A stretch of DNA of 64,000 bases from Datura wrightii (lineage: Eukaryota > Streptophyta > Magnoliopsida > Solanales > Solanaceae), in contig JASDFA010000010.1 in assembly GCA_035772735.1 (NCBI GenBank), forward strand, positions 154,444,501 through 154,508,500, read 5' to 3'. The notes beneath the pieces are model-generated. The model was given only the letters and a program-made list of their open reading frames with translations. It had not been told where the DNA came from and did no database searches. Both the position numbers and the translations under genes were made by a program. The stretch's first letter is position 1, and every line of letters begins with the position of its first letter. This document shows, piece by piece, positions 11,252-24,390 of this stretch.

Positions 11252-12920
11252 ACCCCTCTACTTTCGTCGATTAGCTAACTTTGTCCCTCGTTATATTATA
11301 GGGTCAAATATACCCGACCGTTAATAAAGTAAGCAAAAATATCCCTATTTTAGACGGAATCCCCAAATTAAATTAAAAAAACTCAATTTCAATTAAATTA
11401 TCTGTTTCTCCATTTAAATCAAATCCAAAACCGGTCCCTCATTTTTTTCCTCTCTTTTCATTCTCTCTTCCTTCCACCTCTTGCCATCCCGACCTTCTTC
11501 TCCCCATTTCCAGGTGTCTTCATTTTCTCTTATTTTGGCATCACTTATCCAGCTGAAATAGAGCATCGACGTAAACCTCACTGGAGATTTTCTCATCGGG
11601 TGTCAATTGGAGTTGCACTGTCCATAGTCCGGCAACCAAATAAAATTTTCCAGCTCAGACAAATTCAAACTCAATAATGAATCAAACTAAAATACTTTAC
11701 TAATTCTTCTTCCTTTACATCCCTGAGCATAGAAAGAAAAATGTTGAAGCAAGAGAAGATGTGATTCTAAACTAATTCCTAAAGTTAGTTATAGGAAGTT
11801 AGTTATAAGTTGTTAAGTTAGTTAGAATCCACAAGAGTAGTTATAAGTGATAAACTACTTAGTCTACCTCCTAATGTATATAAATAGGAGTACTATCTTA
11901 TATTGAAAATAGTTTTTCAGAAGATTCTTATCAATCTAAACTACTAGAGCTACTGCTCAATTCCCTCAATCTCTCTTCTTCTGTTCTTCTTACTTTCTTT
12001 CATTTCTTAAGAGTTCTTCATCTTTGACAAGTTCATGTTCATTTAATAACTTGATCATGGAGAATTAAATCATTTCAAAGAGTAAGCAAGTTCATAAGAT
12101 AAAAAGGGTGACTAGATAATGAGATAACAAAGGCTGCTGGCAGCTGAAAGATTATTACTTCGGTTAAAAAGGTCACCGGAAAAAATGGAAAAAGGGAAAA
12201 CGTGAAAAGTTGTGATTTTTTATAAAAAGTGAGGGGGACAAAGAAGCTTTGGAAAGACGAGGGGATGTTGAGGATTGCAGAGACCAAATGTTGCAATTTT
12301 ACTTTTAAATTGCCCCCTTCTACACTACACCTCTCCCACTCAGTGTCTTCTTTCTCTGTAATAAACTCTACTACTAAATAATTTTTCTTTTCTCTTTCAC
12401 CAAACAACTCTTTTTCTGAAAGTTATATTTTACATATAAGGATAAGAAGCTTGTGGGAGCTTCCTCTCCGATATCTAATTTTCTCATTTTCTTTCACCAG
12501 TGAGATCGAGTTCCATGAATTGGTTCTGTTGTTCATCCCCAGAAAATGCTCTGACTTCTTTTTACTTTAGTTTAACTTAATTTTCTTTTTTCTTTTTGTG
12601 AAGAAATTCATCTTCTTTTTTTTCCCGTCTGTTTTCCGGTCATTGGCTGTTGGTTGTGTTGAAGCTGGTGATGAGAATATTGGGTTTAATTTGATATTAG
12701 TTAAATTAATTAGGATGGTCGGGTCGGGTCGGGTTATAAGTGTGACAAATGGGCTATTTAGAAAAATTGGGTATTTTTATTTGACTTGGGGCATTCCGTC
12801 CAAAATAGGGATATTTTTGCTTACTTTATTAACTGTAGGAGTATATTTAGCCCTATAGTATAACGAGGTATAAAGTTAGCTAATAGACGAAAGTAGAGGG
12901 ATATTTTTGACCATTTTTCC
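11252..12920. mobile_element. Second Mutator-like long-TIR element, larger, with unique interior
   Basis: 1669 bp flanked by TTATAAAAT at 11243-11251 and 12921-12929. Inverted ends of about 120 bp read ACCCCTCTACTTTCGTC.. on the left and, in reverse, CCCTCTACTTTCGTCTATTA.. on the right. They share text with the foldback elements at 25.5 and 50.8 kb (about ATTCCGTCCAAAATAGGG). The left terminus lacks the outermost 15-20 bp seen at the right. The interior (11360-12760) is not inverted: it contains CT-rich sequence, a solo LTR (11760-11919) and unidentified DNA that may be captured. Confidence 0.75.
11760..11919 (+). mobile_element. 160-bp solo LTR (TRIM-like) with 5-bp target duplication GAAGA
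   Basis: Begins TGTGATTCTAAACTAATTCC and ends TTTTTCA. It is flanked by GAAGA at 11755-11759 and 11920-11924. A TATATAAATAGG promoter-like motif near 11877-11888 fits an LTR on the plus strand. The very short length suggests a TRIM or a small copia family. No internal domain or second LTR is present, so it is a solo LTR. Confidence 0.8.
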
Positions 12921-13641
12921 TTATAAAATTTATTGGTTGGGTTTAATTATTTAGTGGGGTTCTTTTTACTAGAACCACAATCAAACAAAACCAAATGTTA
13001 TCAATTTTTAAAATCAATCCAAATTAAATATTGGTTTTTGGAACATCCCTAACTGCTAGTTTCAATTTCTGGTCATGGCTAAATCTCACGAAGAACCTTG
13101 TTATGGAAGATTCAGTCTCCATGATGCTGAATGATCATCTACAATGTAAAAACAGCTTAACTTTTGGTTCTCTACTTTTACGATTGGGAACGATATTTTA
13201 ACAGTTTTAACTCAGTGCATGACTTAAAGAATGAGAGGAAAGAGTCATGGCTCACTTTCCTGCCACAAATGTTTTAAAAGAAAAAAATAGTCTGTGAGAA
13301 TTGTGTATGTTTTGTCTAAAAAGGAGAAAAGGAAACTTGAAATTACGCTTTCGTCACTCAAAAAGGATGTCAAAAACATGCCTTGAACAGTTAATTAATT
13401 GCATTTACATACAACATCAACATTCCCTAACAAGGTGTATCCTCCACAGGATATGTCCATCCATAATACAGCTTTAGTACCTATCAAACTTATTCCTAAA
13501 TAAGCAACCTACGATGATGATAAGCGCCATATTACAAAGTGAGCAACATTATCAGTTGCTCACAATTACACAACAATCATGTAACTATATTATAACTGCT
13601 ATACTAGGAGCAGGAGCGAAATGCAGAATTAGGAGTATGAA

Positions 13642-16600
13642 TTATGACGGAGCACCGAGATATGAGGCAAGTCGCAATATATCACTGAATATTCCGCCTG
13701 CTGTCACTTCAGCCCCAGCTCCCGGACCACGAACTATTAGAGGTTGCTTACAATATCTTTCAGTAGTGAATGCAATTATGTTGTCCGATCCAGAGAGTTG
13801 CGCGAATGGATGCTCCTTGTTATATCTCCGCAATTCAACAGCACCTTTTCCGTTGACAACATCCACTACTCCAACATACCTCAAGACCTTCATGAATATC
13901 AACATTTTCAGATAGGGTAACATAAAAAAATACAAGAAAGGAAATTTCTTCTCTCTCTCTCTCTTAAATACACACAAACAGAGCAGTCAGTTATTCGGCC
14001 AACGCCAATAATACGGATTGACATCATATCAGCTGTCAGAATTAAACAATTTCTTCCCTAGAAGGGGTAAATATGGTTTATAACCAATCACTACAAACCA
14101 GTGGTACTTCTACGCAAGATATTTAATGTGCAAAATAAAAGAACTCTTCCACACTGCGAAAATGTGACTTGGCAAAGGTACTGAGACGATGCTTGAAAAT
14201 TTATTGTTTGATATTACTTGGTAAATTGTAAAAGTGAAAGCTTGCTTCAGTTGATATATCAATCAACAACGCATCAACCCTGAACTAATTGTTAAAACTT
14301 GCACGCTTGGGAAGATTAATTTTAAATTTTAACGGTCTAAAAGGTATGGAAAAAATCAACTTCCATGGATAGCAGGTTCATTTGGACAATATGATTATCA
14401 CATTACGAGTTCAATTCTATAAGTCCAGAGTACTCACTTCCCCTTCATCTTCAGCCTCCTGCCTCTGTTTAGACAACTCTTGATCAAATTTTGGAAGGTC
14501 CAGCAAAAAGTCCTCGGCAGATGCAGTAGCCTGAGAAATCCACCAAACATCACTTTATAGAGAACAAATATGCCTTTCCAATTAATGTTGCATGTATATA
14601 AGCTAAGCACTCACCCTTAAAGGTTCTGGCACAAGGCTCTGAACAGGGATATCTGAAAGCTCAAGGTCTAATCCACTTTCTCTAGCAAGAATTATCACCT
14701 GGAACAGGAAAGTTAATGCACATCAATAATCATCGAGCCATGATTCATGTAGCATCAATTCCCAGGTAGTTGGTTTTCTTGTCGATCTATTTAAAAGAGT
14801 AACTGTAAGGGGAACCAGCAAACTCAAAAATAAAAGTTGGTCTTCATTTCTAAGGCGGGGAGTGAAATCAGCACAGCTGAGTAAAGTTATCAAGGTGGGA
14901 TCAGTAGATCAGCACAACTGAATAAAGACATCTAGGTGGGAACAGTATAGAAGTAAATTGACAGATATAGTTTTTGCAACACTAAGTCATGGTTGGAGAT
15001 TTCATCAAGCATTGAACAAAAAGAAAAGAATGAGATCTTGTGTTGGGTTAACACTTGGTAGCAGTGAATGAAAATATTCAAAACCTATCAGCCAATACCT
15101 TTCTGGCAACATCTGTTCCAGATAGGTCATCCCTTGGATCTGGCTCAGTATAACCAGCCACTTTCGCCTCCTTCACCACTTGGCTAAAAGCTTTTGTCCC
15201 CTTAAAGTTATTAAATATGTAACTCAGAGTTCCACTGCCAAAAAAAGGAAAAAAAAGAATAAATGCATGAAAATGAAAAAGGAATCAGATTAAATAGAGA
15301 ATGTTTGCACTCATTGGTGCATCTTGTAACTAAGACAAGGATAGCATCATTATAACAATACGCAATTTTAGGATAAAAGAATTTCATCTGAATCCCATAA
15401 GATGAATAATCTCATTCATACCAACCTAAAAATACCCTCAATCTGCAAAATCTTGTCCCCTGTTTCAAGAAGACCGCGTAAGGTGCTAATGATTGGTAGT
15501 CCAGCTCCAACAGTAGCTTCATAGAAGTAATGTGTATATGATTGTCGTTGTAGATCTCTCAGCTTCACGTACTGGAAGCAATAGAAGAAAAATATGCAAT
15601 AAAATGTATGAGAAGCTTCCTCTTCCAGCTATTTATATATTTATCATTTACTCGCTTGTCTCGTCTTGAGGTATTTTTTCAAATAGATATAAAAAAAGAA
15701 GTTGTACAAAGACTGTCATCTTTTCTCATCTTTGATAGAATGGAAAGATAGCGGAAAAAAAATATAATTACGAAGGACTGAAAACTTGATTATTGACATA
15801 GTTGATCAAAATGCTATTTCCAAAAAGTTCGCGAGGTTAAGCACTTTTAAGAGGAAAAGAAATCAAACTTGAAAGTACTTAGTTACCTGGTCAAGTGGTC
15901 CTGAATTAGCCTTTTTATTTGGGGTGACCACATGGATTCCTCTATGCAACCAGTCATAGTAATGGCTTGCAATATGAGAGTCTGCAGTGCAATCCACTAG
16001 AACACTGTTTGGGATGAAATAATCTTCACTCACATGTTGAACAAACTTATTCAAGTCAGCCATTTCTCCTTTTTGACTTAGCAGTTCTTTCCACTTCGAC
16101 AAATCAATACCCCTATCAATATTGAAAAGAATGTCTTGTCATCACCACCCGTGAAGACAGTTCAATAATATCTAATGACAGAAAGCAGCAGCAACCAGCT
16201 GGAAAGGGTTCGTATCTTTTTGAACCCAGCAAGTTCACCAATAGCAAGAAAGACGTGATGAACATTAAATAGGTTATAATGAAAAATAAGGAGAAGGAGA
16301 GAGAAGATATTAAATTCCTCATAAACTTCAAACTTCAATTTTTCAACCTCATTAAAGATCTACCATGACACATAGCGATTGACACTGAGGAACCTGTAAC
16401 TTTGAAATATCAGTAGCATAAGAAAACTTGGAAGTTCCTTAGCACATTGAAACTATTAACTTAAATAGCTGTATAAACAAAGAGGACATGAGATCAGCTT
16501 AAAAGATAGGAAGAGAGGGAATCAATGTACGCTAAATCTAATAGCACATTTCTAGCTAAGACTACAGCATTTGAAGTAGCAGAAAATGAATTATGAGGTA

Positions 16601-19600
16601 ACATGCAAAGTTCAAGAATCAAGCAACAGATACTCCAGGCTTCTTTATATGAACCACAAAGGAACACTGTGTCTGCATATACTTTAGAAGTCTAGCTTTG
16701 ATAAAACCTTTAGGAGAACTTTTCTTAGGTTAGCAGTTGCTCATTTGTTATTCTACTTAAATGCAATTATGAATTTTACAAAAGAATCTCAAATCAAAAG
16801 TTCCCAATTAGCAAGTATCCCTTCCATTCCTATTTCTATGACTAACTTTCCTGTTTCCCCTCCAAGTAGATTGATCCCCGTCTATAAAGGTAAAAGTTAC
16901 TTGACAATTCGTGTAACTTAAATATATATTTTCTTTCACCTTCATGTTAATTTAATCCAACAGCCGCCTGAATTTGTTCATTTTAATTGTTAACATAAAG
17001 GTATATCCAATTAAAAGAACCAGATATTCTACTATTAATCTTCATATTAATTAGACGGGATGAAGGGAGAAATAAGAGACCATATGGTTCCCTAAGTTTG
17101 ACCAGTAAAAGTTCATTTTTCACTTCTAAGTGATCAGCACCCTGAGCAAGGTTGGGAAACATGTCATCCAAAGGCAAAAGCATAATATATTCTTCAGGGA
17201 TGGGTAACCGCAGTTAAGCAGTTAAGATTTTGTATTAGCTATGCAACCTCCATCTTTTACTACAGTGGTTATAAAGAAAGTAATTTAATTGAAAGAAAAA
17301 TAAGTATCTCTGCAATTAGTTGGATAAATAGCCGAAAAAATCTTATTCTGTTAGAAATCTTTCTGACTTTTTGCACTTTCTTGTTTTATTCAGTAAAATG
17401 TGGCTTTCCTTCATTCAAAACAGAAAAAGACTCAATGAAAAATTCTCAGGTCCAAAGAACACATCTGCAAGATATACATCACTTAGCATTTAGAAGAAAA
17501 GATGGATTTTCAAGACTTACGAGCCACTTAATAGCATTGAGTCTTTTCCAATTATACCCATCACGCGCAAGTCAATGTTGAATTTTTCCTTTAAGGAAGC
17601 TGACTGCCAATGAAAAGAAAAGATGTTAAAAAAGTCTCTCCCGCCTTTAAATCATGGGCATTGATACTCAATTGAAGAAAGCATATTTTAACTTCAATAG
17701 TTGTAGGAATACAAAATATAAAAAACAAATTAGCATAAAATTGAATTGAAAGACCTGATCCTTGAGCTGGTCAAGCAATGTACCCCCTATCAATCCAGGT
17801 CCAACAATGCCTACAGCAATAGTAGTTCTTGACAAATAGAATCTTGAGTGCACAGCACGTAAAGCCCTCACACAGTCTTCTTGCTTAACAACTATTGTTA
17901 CATTGTACTCTGAGCAACCTTGAGCTATAGCACGAATATTGATATTTGCCTGCAAATAAATGTGTTTTTTAATAAAATGTTGATCTTGAAGATCTTATGA
18001 AATTCAACTAATTAAAAGTTGAATTGAACACGCAGATTGCAGTGATCATCTTACTATAACTCTCGCTTGACAGTAGTCAGGTCATCTTTGTTATTAAAAA
18101 CAACACAAAGTTGCCAAAAGCAGACAGCAACCAAAGCCAATTTCAAAGCTCACATAAACTGTAAATCATTTTACGTAATACCAAGAACAGTATGGTAGAC
18201 AGATTGTAATCAAGTGAGCTTCACATAGCTGGTACCTAGTTGGCATAAAGGAGGAGACTTGCAGTAGGTTGACAGACCGGTGTTGAAGTAGTCATGATAT
18301 CTTGAATTACAGGTGAAGTATACAAATGAAATGGGCCCGTATATAGTGGAATGGATACAAAGGGCTTAATAGAGCGGATCTCAACTACTTTGGATTGAGG
18401 AGTAGTTGATTGATCGATATGGTAGTTAGAGAATTGCATATGACATGCATGTAAACAAATACATATATATGGAATGCATGTAAGGGCTCATAACTGTCAC
18501 AAAATAAACAATAGATGAAAATCACGAGAGCATTAACTCTACAAAAGATACAACCACGCAAATGGTCAATACAAGCAGTTTATCAATTTAATAGGATTTA
18601 AAAATTACCAGTTAACTCATTGGAAAAGAAAAATTACCAGTTAACATAAATGTTCTCTATTCTAATTTTAAAGGATCAAAAATGCCAAACCTTTGCAAGT
18701 GCACTGAAAAATGTAGCACTAACTCCAGAAGTGCTTGCCATTCTCTGACCAACAGCAGCCAAAATACTACAGCCTGGAATTACTGAAATCTGGAGAAGAA
18801 TTGAAGCTTATCAGGTTGATTAAAGAAGTCTTTAATCGGGTAGATGAAAATAATGTGGCACCAAGTAAAGGGACATAAAGAAGCAGAAAGCAATAAACCT
18901 GATATGATATTTGAAGCTCAGATTAATTGTTACCCAAAATCCCACAACTAATTTTTGTTAAGTACATAGAAACAAGCACGTAACTGCTTCAAAAAACAAG
19001 TTCAAATTTCATAAAAACCCTACACCATCCCACAACAGGATAAGAATTCTCAAGTCTAGCCAACTTCTGGAAAAAGTGCTGAGTTTCCTTATTTATCTAA
19101 GCTATTTTTAACAAAGGGAGGTTGTGTGAAGCAGTATCATGTGCAAGATAATTTCCTTTCTGGTTGTATTTACTTTGTATAGTATTTTAAGATGGAAATG
19201 CTTATGGAGTATTTACATGTGCTGGTGATGTTTTTAGTCTATTAGAATTAGCCCATACAAAATGTAGCAGTTGTGGCACGTGTTCATTTCTGAGATGTCT
19301 ATGGCAGGGGCGAATTTTATAGGCTTATATGGGCACGTGAACCCATGGTCTCTCCATAAACTAAGTATTTATGTATATATTTTCTGAAATTGGTAGCATA
19401 CTATTTGCTGGAGCCCATGCTACAAGAGGGCTAAATAGTGCGCTTGGTTGAAAGTTGAATTATTTACCTCAAGAATTAGGGACCAATTTCCATTTAATAC
19501 AATTATTTCAGTTTTTTTTTTTCAGTGGTACAGCCATGTTCTAGAAATCCTAGTCTATGGGATCTGAAAGTGATTAACCGACTTCATGATTTCAAAGATT

Positions 19601-22600
19601 CTCTGTTTGTTTTCAATTGCCTGATCATCCTGTATTCATTATCCCTAACTTTTAGAAAAGAAATCAGCATCAAGCAGAATTAGTGATTACAACACTGCTC
19701 ATCAGCACCCTGAAAGCTGTTGGTCCAGTTTTCCTCCCTTTCCTATGTGCATCTAGCGACCACTAGCTTTTACGGCTTTACTAATTCTTAACCTTGCTTG
19801 ATTGGGATTCTCAAGTTTTAATTTGGAAACACCAGAACCTACAGTCCCACAAGCAGTCTTTTCAGATCTGCTAGTCAACCTAAATTTTTGGCGCAACAAG
19901 AGGAACAACTCCAAAGTTGTTTCACATCATGGGTGGACATAAATGCTCAATCCAACACTAAATATTTTTCTCCTCTTTCTGATATAATTAGCACCATAAT
20001 AACTATAAGATGGTGACAAGAACTCAACATAACATTATTCCTGCTTTTTTTCCTCTTTGCTTATGCTGATTCACAACCGTATTTAACTTCACAAGTCGAA
20101 TCAAAAAAGGCAGAATACCTGAGAGATGCGCCCGGAACTCAGAGCCTGACCAAACTTAGACTCCAAAACATCAGCAACAGCTTTCACTTCTTTTTCAGGC
20201 ACAGCAAAGCAGACTGAATGCTCACTACTAGCCTGTATTGTAGCACTCAATCAATTTCATGAAGTTATAAGCATCATAAGCTTAACCCAAATCAAAGAAT
20301 AAACACACCTGTGATATCATGATTACGTTAGCACCAACTTTTCTTACTGCACCAAAAATCTCACTAGCTATACCAGGAACACCAGCCATTCCGGTTCTGC
20401 AGAGGTAACCGACTTTGTGTAAACAAAGAAATTTATGAATAGATATATAACAAACAGTATGACTGGATACAGTGCAGTCCTAATCCTCAACAATTCTTTT
20501 TGGCAAGTAAACTAATAGTCCTACCCCTCAACATTCACTAGAGCTAGTTTGTCAATCGTGGCAAATCCTTTGACGGGGAATACTGATGTCTGTCCATCTT
20601 CATATTCATTATCAGTGGATCGGCATATCCTTGTTCCAGGTGCAGCAAGGTTAAAGATATTTTTTATAACAATTGGAATGTCATATTGCATAACTGGAAC
20701 AATTGTCCGTGGATGTAAGACATTGGCACCAAAATATGACTGCAAAAAGACGAGAAATTTGATATTAGAAAGTGCCTATGACAGCTCTTGTTAACTTCAG
20801 CAACCACATAGAATCACGACTTCACCATTTCCCATGCCTCTTGATAAGATAGTTTCTTCAGTATTACTGCCTCACTTACTGCAAATGAAGTAACCTTTAG
20901 TTGATCTTAACTTCATGATGGAATTTCATCATTGATTTAAATAAAAAAGGGAATATATGAGCAACTAATAGAGAACAATGACGCTGATACAAAATTTAGC
21001 TAGAGAAAGGTCTTGATATGTTTCAGATTAAGAAAAGTATGCACTGAGTGAGGACAAACCTTTTCTTGGATCAGCACTATAGACACCATCAACATCTGTC
21101 CAAATCGTGACTTGACGTGCTTTAAACAGTGCCCCCATGATAGCTGCAGAGAAATCACTTCCATCTCTTTTCAAAGTGGTAGGAATATTTTCGGGAGTGC
21201 TAGCTATAAAACCAGTTGCAATGATAGTCATGGATGGATTCTTAGAGTACCAATTCTCAAGTCTTTCCCCTGACTTTACATAATCTGGATCAACTTGATT
21301 AGAGCTCGTGGGGTTCACAACAAGCACCTCTCTTGTGTCCATCCATTTACACTCTACACCAGTCTGCAAATATAGGAATTTGAAATTTGCGTCATAAATG
21401 TGTGAACAAAATTTTAATTTACATAACTAACAGATACAAAAGCTTTCTAAAGACCGGAAGAGATCATGCAAAAATCACCATTCTGACAACAGATGCCAGC
21501 AACTGAGCAGACCATAACTCCCCATGCCCAGCAACAAAATCTGTGAAAGATTCTGTTGCATGACCAGCTGCAATAAAAATAAGCTATTGTGTCAGTTGAA
21601 AGCAAAAGAAAATGATTTGGTTCAAAATCAGATACTTAAGGAAAAAGATTCTCAACTGAAGAAACTTTAGCATGGAAACTAAAGAATGACCATTATGCCA
21701 ATATCAGCTTCATAACTCTGACAATAACCAGAGAATGGAGCAAAGACCGTATTGCACTATTTGATTCTTCATTTTACTGACATGCAAAGTGGGGGACCGA
21801 AATGACATTCAAAATACTCCAAAAGAATTTTCCTTCATTTCTAGTACTCCACCAAAAAATTATAAATATCTACAATGGAGCTTCCGAGAGTAGCCCAAGT
21901 TTGATAAGTTCTTTTTCTATTAAATTTCAATAATTACGAATACAGAGGCTCTGGCAAATGCTATTCTGCAAGTAAAGAGGGAAAGCGCAATCTACCAATA
22001 TATATTGCACGGAGCATGGCTTTTAGGTTGTTGATGTCATGATGAATACGAGATAAGAAACTAGCAAGCTCATCCCCGTCAAGTAGATCAATAGCAGTTA
22101 ATTTGTGTTTTTCTAGAACAGCATCCAGTGCGGTTAGGTACGAGTCATCTCGTGACTGGGCCTTGTAAATCAGATCATACATCATATCTGTGACCTTTGA
22201 CATTGCAGACACAACCACCAACTTTCCTTCTGATTGGTCCTGAATTATTACATCAGCAACGTTGCGAATTCTTTCAGAGTTTCCCACACAGGTACCACCA
22301 AATTTATGAACAGACCAGCTGGCACCTCTAGGAAGCTGAATATTTTCTGGAGCTCCATCCAATAAGTATTCTGCCAAAACATCAAGTAGAAGAAGAATGG
22401 AAAATCAAAAACTGAATAGAATCATATAAGGATGATATTTAAGGCTTCAACGTAGATTAACCTTCACTTGTAACAGCTGCCCTTATCCCGAACTTAAACA
22501 ATTCTCCTCTTTCCCATTTTGAACTAAAAATCATTAAAACGAAGAAAGGCTTTAGCAATATAGAAAACATTAAGCTAGAAGAAATTCCTCAAAGGAAAAA

Positions 22601-23569
22601 AGCAAAACATAGTAATGACACTGTAGATACCTATTATTGTTGAATCGTGTGATTATCTCATTAAACAAAGGACTGTGTAATAGTTGGAAAGGAAAGATAC
22701 CTATCAGGAAAGCATTTGTTGTAGGACTCAAGAATATGGTCAAGTAAAATCTTGGTTTTAAGTCAGTGAACAAATCTTTTGTACTATTACAAAGAGAACA
22801 TGGAATTAGGATATAGGGTGTCCATCCTCATGCCTTAGAAATCTTAAATTCGATTACTGTTGAGACAACAAATCATCGTTTTAACTTGTTGTATAAAACA
22901 TATGGTACAATTTTTTAAACAATTTTAACTTTTACTTAGATGAAAATATGGAGCACTTCATATAGCAATAATTCCATATACAAGATTAAAGAAGTGTCCC
23001 ATTCAGCTTGCTCCCCTAATTCCACGCAGTACCTGCTATCTCCCACTAACACAGGTAGTGAAAAAGGATTTAAACTTGAGAATCATGTTTCTTAAACCAC
23101 TTCATTGACCACTAGCTCGCAGGTGCTTTTTGAAGTATTTTGACACATGAAATTCACTGCGTCACCGAGATTGAAAAGCCTCCCAATCCATACTTGAGTT
23201 CTATTAGGGTCACGGCAAAGTTGACAAGGACATTAATGGCCTCAAAAATACAAAGGAGGATAAAATTAAGGTACTTACTTTTCCCTAAAAAAGAAATACT
23301 ATGTAGGAAATGTTTGAGAAATTAAAGTCGAAGTAAAATCAAGTTAGCTCTCAATATGTGACGGAACATAAATACATTACAGAGAGAATGAGAAACAGAA
23401 ATCGAAAAGTTTACTTGAGAAAAGGATAGCATTGCAGGAGCGAAAATGGATGTGTCCTGTTAAAGGTAGCCATTTTCTTCCCCTTGGCCTTCAAATATGT
23501 CTCTTGTAACAACGAATTTGAGGAGAGTTTACATGAATAACATGGCGAAATGGAGGATGAAAACGCCAT
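13642..23569 (-). CDS. AK-HSDH: Bifunctional aspartokinase/homoserine dehydrogenase, chloroplast precursor
   Basis: 18 exons, all with GT..AG borders and consistent phase (920 codons plus stop): 23569-23415, 22523-22462, 22370-21996, 21567-21479, 21363-21060, 20878-20826, 20739-20525, 20396-20309, 20232-20119, 18789-18691, 17949-17755, 17603-17521, 16112-15887, 15571-15426, 15234-15099, 14698-14615, 14530-14438, 13887-13642. Exons 1-2 encode a Ser-rich plastid transit peptide. Exons 3-7 are the aspartokinase (VHKFGGTCVGNSERI, KRDGSDFSAAIMGALF, SYFGANVLHPRTI). Exons 7-10 are the regulatory ACT region (GFATIDKLALVNVEG, NVIMISQASSEHSVCFAVPE). Exons 11-18 are homoserine dehydrogenase (nucleotide site VGIVGPGLIGGTLLDQ, VVTPNKKANSGPLDQ, EATVGAGLPIISTLRGLLE, EPDPRDDLSGTDVARK with the catalytic Asp/Lys, C-terminus RLASYLGAPS). 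It phosphorylates aspartate and reduces aspartate semialdehyde to homoserine in plastids, feeding Thr, Met and Ile; plant enzymes are inhibited by threonine (family knowledge). No frameshift or missing key residue was seen. Confidence 0.97.
18790..20118 (-). other. Intron 9 of AK-HSDH with a dispersed repeat
   Basis: 1.33-kb intron between the ACT-region exons. Positions about 19306-19560 hold a repeat (from GGGGCGAATTTTATAGGC to TTCTAGAAATCCTAG) that recurs, diverged, at about 55390-55735. Confidence 0.75.
19306..19560 (+). repeat. Dispersed repeat, copy A (inside AK-HSDH intron 9)
   Basis: Shares blocks in the same order with 55390-55735: tatgtatat, CAAGAGGGCTAAATAGTGC against CAAGAAGGCTAAATGGTGC, a poly-T run, and AGTGGT..CA..TAGAAATCCTAG. 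The class is uncertain (a non-autonomous element common in Solanaceae, by recollection). Confidence 0.65.
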
Positions 23570-23635
23570 TGTTGGTCGTTGATTGAGCAGTGAGAGTTGC
23601 AATAAAACAGGGGAAGAGTGAGAAGATTTTGTCAA

Positions 23636-23643
23636 TATATATA
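23636..23643 (-). promoter_or_regulatory. Possible TATA box of AK-HSDH
   Basis: TATATATA lies about 70 bp upstream of the start codon on the minus strand, beside a short CA repeat. The implied 5' UTR is short. Inferred from position only. Confidence 0.35.
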
Positions 23644-23659
23644 CACACACACAAATATT

Positions 23660-24382
23660 GCAATTTAAATTGTGTTTGCACGTGTTTAATTATTTTTCAA
23701 AAAATAAATTAACTATAAATAGTTTCAGGTAAGTACCACAGAAAATTATATTGAAAATCACATATTAAATAAATTGTTTTTTTATTTTTTATAAAATTTA
23801 AATAATAATTTATAACTTGTTTATTTTACCACAGCTAACATTAAAGAATTATGTGCAACACTCATAATAAATATGAACAGAACTCTATTTAAATTACTTT
23901 TTAATGTTTAACAAATTATATTTTTAAAATTATCTTTCGAGATTATGAAAAAAATCAATCTAAAATTATTTTGGTACAATGTGGAACTGTGGATAATGAA
24001 TGCCTTTTAAATATTTGTTAATATCTTTTTTTATTTCTATTATTCTACTACAATTTCAATCTGAAATTATTTTGGAATCATGTGAAACTGTGGGTATATT
24101 AATATCTTTTAAATATTTATTAATATCTTTTTTTCCTTATTCTACTATATTTATTATTTTGTATGGTAGTCAGATGTGCAAAGAAAAAAGATAATTATAC
24201 TATTTTTGTGGACATCTTTATTTGAATAAAACCAAATTAAAAACCTCATCACATAAAAAGGGAACAAAAATGACTATTTTCATCATGCAAATGCTGCCAA
24301 TAAATATATTTTAATACATTTATTAGCATATTATAGAGAGTTTGTGATGGAAATTGTGGGTCCACGTGAGATATTAATACAA
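23660..24382. other. AT-rich upstream flank of AK-HSDH
   Basis: No gene is recognised. A diverged 60-70-bp direct repeat (ATTATTTTGG..TGTGGAACTGTGG.. and ATTATTTTGG..TGTGAAACTGTGG..) occurs at about 23960-24030 and 24067-24130. Confidence 0.5.
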
Positions 24383-24390
24383 CTTTATTT

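Larger units (their letters stand above)
9626..13050. mobile_element. hAT-like MITE with nested insertions (outer element)
   Basis: The left end begins AGGGTGATCATGGTTCGGTT, and the right end, read in reverse, begins AGGGATGTTCCAAAAACCA. The subterminal regions share AAATCAAACCAA/TTGGTTT-type motifs. The AGGGRTGTTCA..GGTTCGGTTT start is typical of plant hAT-type non-autonomous elements. The two halves (9626-10245 and 12930-13050) are separated by two Mutator-like insertions. I could not find a clean 8-bp target duplication, so the outer borders are tentative. Confidence 0.5.

Noticed and set aside
13514..13915. Plus-strand ORF of 133 codons
   Set aside because: Antisense of the last AK-HSDH exon.
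18236..18439. Minus-strand ORF inside AK-HSDH
   Set aside because: Lies in the intron between exons 10 and 11. No match to the enzyme family, and including it would break the reading frame.
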